Source: Aporrectodea caliginosa (taxonomy: Eukaryota; Annelida; Clitellata; Crassiclitellata; Lumbricidae). Taken from it: 64,000 bases of DNA. Below the pieces are notes generated by a model, which worked only from the letters and a program-made list of their open reading frames with translations, was not told the origin of the DNA and ran no database searches. Where the stretch lies: contig JACEVL010006418.1 of assembly GCA_020284085.1 (NCBI GenBank), positions 1,011,001 to 1,075,000 on the forward strand. Direction: 5' to 3'. A program made the position numbers and the translations under genes. Positions 33,500-64,000 of the stretch are shown in pieces. How positions within the stretch are numbered: position 1 is the stretch's first letter; every line of letters starts with the position of its first letter.

Positions 33500-34803
33500 T
33501 ACCCCTTGCACCCGAGGGGTACACCCGAACCAGCCGGCAACAACCCCCGCCCCATCCTCCGACAACGCCCGGCCCATACTCAGACAACACCCGGCCCATC
33601 CTCAGACAACACCCGGCCCAGCCTCCGACAATAGACCAGCCACCGACAACGCCCGGACCAGCCACCGACAACGTCCGGACCAGCCTCCGAAAACGCCCGG
33701 ACCATCCTCCGAATACGCCCGGACCAGCCACCGACAACACCCGGACCAGCCACCGACAACGTCCGGACCAGCCTCCGAAAACGCCCGTCCCATCCTCCGA
33801 ATACACCCGGACCAGCCACCGACAACGTCCTGACCAGCCACCGACAACACCCGGACCAGCCACCGACAACGTCCGGACCAGCCTCCGAAAACGCCCGTCC
33901 CATCCTCCGAATACACCCGGACCAGCCAGTCAACGTCCGGATATACCGACAATTTTTGACCAGCCACCGACAACGTCCGGACCAGCCTCCGAAAACGCCC
34001 GTCCCATCCTCCAAAATACACCCGGACCAGCCACCGACACCCGGACCAGCCTCCGAAAACGCCCGTCCCATCCTCCGAATAGCCCGGACCAGCCACCGAC
34101 AACGCCCGGACCAGCCAACTAGTAGACCTTCTGGCGTCGACCAGCCGACAACACCCGACCAGCCTCCGACAACACCCGGACCAGCCTCCGACAACACCCG
34201 GACCAGCCTCCATTATGGGAACCAGCCTAGAAAACACCCGGACCAGGGGATGGGGTGGTCAGACCACCGACCATGTGCCCAGCCACCGACAACACCTTGA
34301 GGTATACCCGGACCAGCCACCGACAAACCCGGCCCAGCCACCAACACCCTTCCATCCTCCGAAAAATGGGGTACTCCGAAACACCCCCCAGCCACCGACA
34401 ACACCCGGACCATTCCGAATACACCCGGACCAGCCTCCGAATACACCCGACCAGACAACACCCGGATACACCCGGCCCAGCCACCGACAACACCCGTTCC
34501 ATCCTCCGAAAACGCCCGTCCCATCCTCCGAAACACCCGGACCAGCCACCGACAACACCCGGCCCAGCCACCGACAACACCCGTTCCATCCTCCGAAAAC
34601 GCCCGTCCCATCCTCCGAATACACCCGACCAGCCTCCGAAAACGCCCGTCCCATCCTCGAATACACCCGGACCAGCCACCGACAACACCCGGACCAGCCT
34701 CCGAAAACGCCCGTTCCATCCTCCGAATACGCCCGGACCAGCCACCGACAACGCCCGGACCAGCCACCGACAACGCCCAGACCAGCCACCGACAACGCCC
34801 AGA
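33500..34803. repeat. 22-bp GC-rich minisatellite with 66-bp higher-order unit
   Basis: About 1.3 kb of roughly 59 units. Three variants alternate: GGACCAGCCACCGACAACGY, GGACCAGCCTCCGAAAACGC and GTCCCATCCTCCGAATACAC, each followed by CC to make 22 bp. In the cleaner stretches they follow one another as a 66-bp block. Indels, truncated units and a unique interruption near 33925-33960 occur. Long open frames on both strands reflect the lack of stop codons in the unit, not genes. Confidence 0.93.
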
Positions 34804-34896
34804 AGCCCAATTTCAGAAAGAGGCCCAGCAAGCGTCATAGTAACCGCGGATCTAGTGTTTTATTTTCTTTTGTATAAAACTAAAAGGTGAGCATAA

Positions 34897-35184
34897 TTAT
34901 CTGAACAAGGAGCACGTAGGCCCTATTGGTCGGCTGGTTTAAATATAGGCCCTACGACAGATTTTAAGCTGGATATCGATCAGAATGCTGGGCTGTTTGA
35001 AAGCAAGATGAGAAAAGAATCCTCACATCAGATTCTGAGTTGGCTAAGGAAGATTGAAGGCTTTCCGACTACGGGAAACAATGATGTGAAACAATGGGTT
35101 TCTAGATATCTAAACAACTATGCTGACGAAATTCGATCAGTGAAGACTGCGATGGCTTGGCCATTTGAAAAGAACGTCAGTTGA
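34897..35184 (+). CDS. Unassigned coding-like frame
   Basis: Open for 95 codons after a stop, ending in TGA. The ATG-initiated part (MRKESSHQILSWLRKIEGFP onward, ending WPFEKNVS) is 58 codons. Composition is protein-like (mixed helix-forming residues, LSWLRKIEGF, VSRYLNNYADEI) and unlike the repeats on either side. I do not recognise the family. It might be a last exon with an acceptor near 34976 (ttttaag), or a decayed mobile-element protein. Confidence 0.3.
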   Translation, partial: LSEQGARRPYWSAGLNIGPTTDFKLDIDQNAGLFESKMRKESSHQILSWLRKIEGFPTTGNNDVKQWVSRYLNNYADEIRSVKTAMAWPFEKNVS

Positions 35185-35427
35185 CCGACTCCAGCGCAGT
35201 GCACCACAATTATAGGCTACTACATAGAAGATAATGAATGATTCGAGGGAAGGAGAAACAAAGGATCGAAGAACAAGACTGCGCGGGATAGACGAATAAA
35301 GGAAGTCATTATAACACGGCGCGCGCTAAACATGAGGGGAACAATGGAATTTGACAAATGACGGAGTACAATGAAAATCATATATTCGCAGCATCCATCG
35401 CCTCCAAGTGTCTGACGTCAGGAACTG

Positions 35428-35588
35428 ATGATGATGATGATAAGGATGATGATGATGTTGATGATGATGATTATGAAGGTGACGATGTGATGATGATGAT
35501 GATGATTATGATGATGACGACGACGGTGGTGGTAGTGGTGGTGATGATGATGATGATGATAACGATGATGATGGTGGTGGTGGTGATG

Positions 35589-35620
<32 letters not shown>

Positions 35621-35635
35621 GATGATGATGATGAT

Positions 35636-35704
<69 letters not shown>
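35428..35704 (+). repeat. (GAT)n microsatellite
   Basis: Long GAT/GAC/GGT trinucleotide array. The poly-Asp, poly-Met and poly-Ile frames across it are artefacts. Confidence 0.97.
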
Positions 35705-35706
<2 letters not shown>

Positions 35707-37249
35707 GGCAGCAGGGGGTCGTTCATAGTCAACGTCAGAAATGACCTACCGGACTTCTTAGATCGTCATTTGATGGTAGGCCTAACTTTTTGGCCTGCAG
35801 TCAAACTTCCAACCTGCGCCCTGTAAATTCCACTTGTAGCCTGGTCACTATAATGGACCCCCAGTGTGCCAGTATGTGTCAGATCATGTCTGGGTTATTA
35901 AACAAATGCATTGAAAGGAATTAAACGTTGGCATTCTTCTTAACAGCGTTTAGAGCCGGTTTAGACGGGCCATACAACAGCCATTAAAGCCATTTTCCAT
36001 TCAATCTTTCTCCCGCAGTCAATCTTTCGAAGCAGACATTCAACTGTACCGAAGCTGTGTAAGGCACTGCAGCAGGGATTGCGGAAATCAGTCCCCGCCA
36101 CTCAGTCAAAACACTGCGTGTGGCAGATAAGTTGCTCTGAAGGCTGGAAAAATCGATCCAAGGCCTGTCGACTTCTTTGTCGGAATTCTCTGCAAATGAC
36201 GCGAAACAGCCGAAGGAGTCCGTGATTTCATTGTCCGTGAATGCATGCAGTCAAGTGGAACGGCAGCACATAATTCACCCTTATTGTTGGCGTCTGGTGG
36301 CGTCTGTGACAGGAGCGTTGCTAGGCGTTCGACATGCAAACGGTCTTAATAGCCCAAAAAGAGCACCGAGACAAATGGCGAAATGGCCGATGAAAGCCAC
36401 ACTTGAACGGCCTCTCTTCTTGATGCATGGCAGACCCAGCGCTGTTTGTCTGTGGGGCGTTCGTGTTTCCGTGGCTACCGACATCGCTTCTAGGTGCCCC
36501 TGTAAAAGATATATCCTCACTTGGGGCGTAGCCAGGTTTAGGTAAAACACGGGTGGAAAACCAACTCTAAAGACTCACAAGTTCTTCTGCTCCACGTGTC
36601 TTTAACAATAATCCAAATGATGCGTAGGTTTTCTATCTACCAGCATTAAGGTCCAAACGTTTGACTTTTAATTCGACTCCGTTTACTGTCGTTTGGCTCT
36701 CTGTGTCTGACTATTTATGTAGCACCTTTGGGACAGTGTGATTCTCGTTAACGAAAACGATAACGAAAATGTTCGTTAACGAAAATAAAATGATTTCGTT
36801 AACGGTAACTATAACTATAACTAAAAATATCATTAACTATAACTATAACTATAACGAAAAATAACAATTTCAATAACGAAAATTCATCTTTATTTTCGTT
36901 AATACAAACAAATAAAAATAGAAAGTGCAATGTGGACGATTTGACATACACGAGAACATAAAAATGCGCTTAAGTAACAGCCTATTAGTCGGCAAGTTCC
37001 AGTAACTTTAATTATTGATTTTGTTGTTATGCAATTTGTCAGTTACCGGTACTTTGGAAAGTCGTGTATTCATGAAGCTGAATGCACCCATGCTTCAAAG
37101 GCTTTCACAACTCTGAGCAAATTGTGAAACAGCGTGTTAATACGCACAATTTTGCTTATAGCCTTAATTATTGTAACTAAATAGTAACTTTCTGACACAA
37201 AGTGTGCAGTTGACTTGCCTGGAGTGTGCAGTTGTATAGTGTGAATTTG

Positions 37250-37715
37250 AGGGATTGGCTCAAGTCAAGACGATTTCATTCTAATTACCTGAAATTTTAC
37301 CTACCAGTTCAAGTACAGTTTTGACAGTTTGAGGAAGAGTACATTTCTGAGTAGGCATAGTATTTTAGGAGAAGTATAGCATTCCACTCCCTATAGGAGG
37401 GGCAGCTGTAGAATGAGTGGGCGAGTAACAAGCTACCAAGACATATGTTCAGTAAGATCGTGAAATTTGTACCGTCATGTTTCAATGTTTCAATGTTACT
37501 TACTGCGATTTGTCAGTGAGCTTGTCAATAAACACGAATGTAATTATAGTAGGAATTGGAGAGATTGACTCAAGTCAACTAGGCCTACGTGCGATTTCAT
37601 TCTAATACATGAACTTACTATAACCATTTCAAGTACAGTTTGATAGTTTGAGGAAGAGTGCGGAGTTGACATTTCTGAGTATTTTGGGCATAGTATTTTA
37701 GGAAAAGCATAGTCT
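37250..37715 (+). repeat. Diverged direct duplication (two copies, about 297 bp apart)
   Basis: 37250-37390 and 37547-37715 share GATTGACTCAAGTCAA/GATTGGCTCAAGTCAA, GCGATTTCATTCTAAT, TTCAAGTACAGTTT, AGTTTGAGGAAGAGT and CATAGTATTTTAGGA in the same order. No coding frame seen. Confidence 0.75.
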
Positions 37716-38314
37716 TGTACTGCTTATACTGCTGTGACCAAAAGCAGTGCGGCGCAGTCATGTGTATCGGTTCCATCGAGCCTCTGGATGCGCCACTGGA
37801 TATACCTTAAGTCGTCGACCGCTACACGTGAATTGACAGGCATTTCGGTACCCGGTCTATTTAGTTAAAGTCTATGAACAGAATCTCCGACGAGAGCGTC
37901 CAAGATTATTCTCTCAGTTGCATCTATGCCATCTACTAATATTCGTGGACCTTTCACCCTTCAGTGATCACAACTTCGCAGCAGACAGGAATCATTGAGT
38001 TGTGCTACACTCTGCAGTAATCGGTTGAACGGTTGAACCTAACTTGCGCGTTTCGGTGTCTAAAACGTAGGCCCTATTCTCGGCGTGTTTGTGCGATTTC
38101 TTCCGTAGGCTAAGTAGGGGTAGGGTCTACAGTCGTGGGGCTCCTGTCCTTGTGGTCACAACTTAGCAGCAGTTAGGGACACCAACAGACTCGTTTAGTT
38201 CGACCGGACTTCTACAACGAAATGCGAGTTTGATTACGGTATCATTTAAACAGACTATAGGGGCCTATCGCTTGTTGCCTTAATAACTGCGCTATAGGAG
38301 TCATTAGGTTACAC

Positions 38315-38321
38315 TATAAAA
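38315..38321 (+). promoter_or_regulatory. Candidate TATA box
   Basis: TATAAAA lies 55 bp upstream of the ATG at 38376, which would place a start site near 38345 and give a short 5' UTR. Position and sequence only; no other element supports it. Confidence 0.3.
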
Positions 38322-38375
38322 TTATAATTAGATACAGGTCCAGTTCCTTTGTGGAAATCTAAAACAGAGACAAAT

Positions 38376-62084
<23,709 letters not shown>

Positions 62085-62321
62085 AATGGACGCAGGCGCT
62101 GCTGTTGCTGCTGCTGCTGTTGCTGCTGCTGTTGGTGGTAGTGGTCAACCGTCGGAAACATAATGTAGAGTAGACTGGTCGATACATTTGACATTGTCTT
62201 CAATTCCATTCAATTCGGCTATTGACATACCACATAATAACAAAAGACATGTTGGACTAGCGCAGGCTGCGCTTTTGTGAGATACCTTAAAAGGCGCTAG
62301 AGTAAGTGTCCAGAGACTCAG

Positions 62322-62676
62322 ATACATACATACATACATACAAACATACATACATACATACATACAAACATACATATATACATAAATACTTACATACATA
62401 CATACATAAATGCATGCATGCATACATACATGCATACATTACATACATACATACATACATACATACATGCATGCATGCATGCATGCATACATACATACAT
62501 ACATACATACATACATACATAGGCTACATACATACATGCATACATGCATACATGCATACATACATACATACATGCATACATGCATACATACATACATACA
62601 TACATGCATACATGCATACATGCATACATGCATACATGCATACATGCATCATCACATACATACATACATACATAGG
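62322..62676 (+). repeat. (CATA/CATG)n microsatellite
   Basis: CATA and CATG tetranucleotide array. All long frames here are artefacts. Confidence 0.97.
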
Positions 62677-63082
62677 CAGTGTTAGGCACCTACATTATAT
62701 ATATTATATATAGTCTATTCGCTGCGATTGTTTTGATTGGATTTCTTTTGTTGTGTCTCATTTAACTAGTGCACCAGATAGTGGACCAAACGAAAGAACA
62801 AACTAAAAGTAATCATTGCAAACAAAATAGTTTTGAGTCGCCTTAGTGACCGAATTCATAGCAGAGAGGTCCCGGTAACGTTCGGGGAAGGCCCTTTGGC
62901 GGTTGCGACAATGGCCATAGTCATCGTAATCACTTTCCACCTTAACACCGCGCTATTATTCAGCGCTCCTTTCGCAAGGCTCAGCGGGCCTACGGCGCTA
63001 TATAAATTTTAATAAGAATCATCATTATCTTCGTCATCATCATCATCATCGTCGCCGTGTCATCATCACATCATCATCACCT

Positions 63083-63166
<84 letters not shown>
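63083..63166 (+). repeat. (ATT)n microsatellite
   Basis: Pure ATT triplet run. Confidence 0.97.
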
Positions 63167-63167
<1 letters not shown>

Positions 63168-64000
63168 AATTAACAATGGCAATAACAATTATAGATTATA
63201 ATAGAGCTGTAAGTTGTCTTCCCCATTCCCTCTAATCGATTTCCCTTCCCCTAGTGTTTCTATGTTGCACCTTGCTTCTTTCCGTCAGTTTCGGATGCCT
63301 CTGCTATCATTGAAATCACAAATTATTATTGCTCACAGGTAATTCGATAACTGTCAATAAAGTTAAGGCATAAAGAACCAGAATATAATTAATTAAGCCA
63401 AAGCGTGATTTATAGTATGGTGCGCCGTCATAACGTCGAATTTGACAACTTGACCGCATTATGGGCCTATTTTCAACATCCATCATTAAAGGATTAAAAG
63501 TTAATCAATGAAATTCATAGACATTAGGCTTTTGGCAGATTCAATCAATCAATTTCGATTATTTGCTTCTCCTTCTCACATTTCCATAAAAAGCAGCTGA
63601 CTCGTCGATGTCATAATCGATATTTAAAACAATCAGACAATTACATTAATCATCCTGATTGCCCGAATGCTACATATAGAGAGGTCTAAGTACTTAAGCA
63701 TACAAAACAATTATGCAACCTGAATGCAAAAAAACTGCCTTTATAATCATACAAAAAACATTAAAGACCTACAAAAACAGTAGGGCCTCTAGGCCTACTT
63801 TTTAAATGACAGATAAATATAAATATAATCATACCAAAACCGTTAGGCCTAAAGCCCTACATAGCCTACCTCCTTAATGGAAGGTTAAGTTAAGCCGGCT
63901 CTGTTGAAGTGGGAATCTGATACTCTAATCGATTTATGCCTAACGTAATAATTATAATAATAATAATTGTCAGCATTTCGATGGGCATTATCTATCTATG

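Larger units (their letters stand above)
35185..38375. other. Intergenic region upstream of the FAMeT-mucin-CCP gene
   Basis: No gene recognised. It contains a (GAT)n array at 35428-35704, a GC-richer stretch at 36000-36540 with unrecognised frames on both strands, and a TTAACGAAAA-rich patch from 36735 that looks like one end of a hAT element. A diverged direct duplication lies at 37250-37390 and 37547-37715. Confidence 0.5.
62085..64000. other. 3' flank of the large gene, no further gene seen
   Basis: A CTG-rich stretch follows the stop. Then come a (CATA)n array at 62322-62676, a GGCGCTATATAAATTTTAAT tail fragment at about 62993, and an (ATT)n array at 63083-63166. A candidate AATAAA lies at 63356-63361. 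I see no coding exon after 62160. Confidence 0.6.

Noticed and set aside
33492..34877. Several 100-220-codon open frames on both strands
   Set aside because: They are translations of the 22-bp minisatellite, which lacks stop codons in most frames. No start context, splice or domain supports them.
36106..36550. Overlapping frames on both strands (122 and 89 codons)
   Set aside because: Mutually antisense, no domain recognised, no splice support; likely chance in a GC-richer patch.
36735..36900. hAT left end (CAGTGTGATTCTCGTTAACG)
   Set aside because: The TTAACGAAAA-rich start looks like a hAT terminus but I found no matching right end or TSD within the window, so I do not delimit an element.

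Overview
This is eukaryotic (metazoan) nuclear DNA: genes are split by GT-AG introns, the intergenic sequence is AT-rich and full of microsatellites, and DNA transposons, SINEs and LINE fragments are common. The sequence alone does not fix the phylum. The gene set, the hAT, mariner, SINE and LINE mixture and the expanded extracellular-domain gene fit an invertebrate animal, but this is an inference.

Layout. (1) 760-11336, + strand: most of a GTPBP2-type translational GTPase gene, with the 5' end outside the window. (2) 13013-21554, - strand: a complete 12-exon CCDC149 gene, convergent with GTPBP2. (3) 25076-31092, + strand: an RNF4-type SUMO-targeted ubiquitin ligase gene, head-to-head with CCDC149. 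Its first zinc-binding pair carries an apparent frameshift. (4) 33500-34803: a 22-bp GC-rich minisatellite. (5) 38376-62084, + strand: a large 18-exon gene for a single-pass membrane protein, read here as signal peptide, two FAMeT-like (Methyltransf_FA) domains, a Ser/Thr/Asn-rich mucin-like region with 16-residue repeats, nine sushi/CCP domains, one transmembrane segment and a short Pro-rich tail. Every intron between extracellular units is phase 1. (6) 62085-64000: 3' flank and microsatellites.

Transposons. I could delimit about a dozen non-autonomous hAT-type elements by their terminal inverted repeats and 8-bp target-site duplications (TSDs), from many different TIR families. There are also one element with a 9-bp TSD, a 2.57-kb mariner whose D,D37D transposase gene is split by a nested hAT-type element, a mariner-type MITE, two tiny TTAA-ended palindromes, at least two tRNA-derived SINE families and several LINE 3'-end fragments. 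One 1.55-kb hAT-like element (23353-24904) contains two younger ones.

The four genes have no obvious shared pathway. GTPBP2 acts in rescue of stalled ribosomes, RNF4 in SUMO-directed ubiquitylation, CCDC149 is an uncharacterised coiled-coil protein, and the FAMeT-mucin-CCP gene is probably a cell-surface adhesion or recognition molecule. That last gene is the most unusual item. No bacterial-type operon, CRISPR or phage structure is present.
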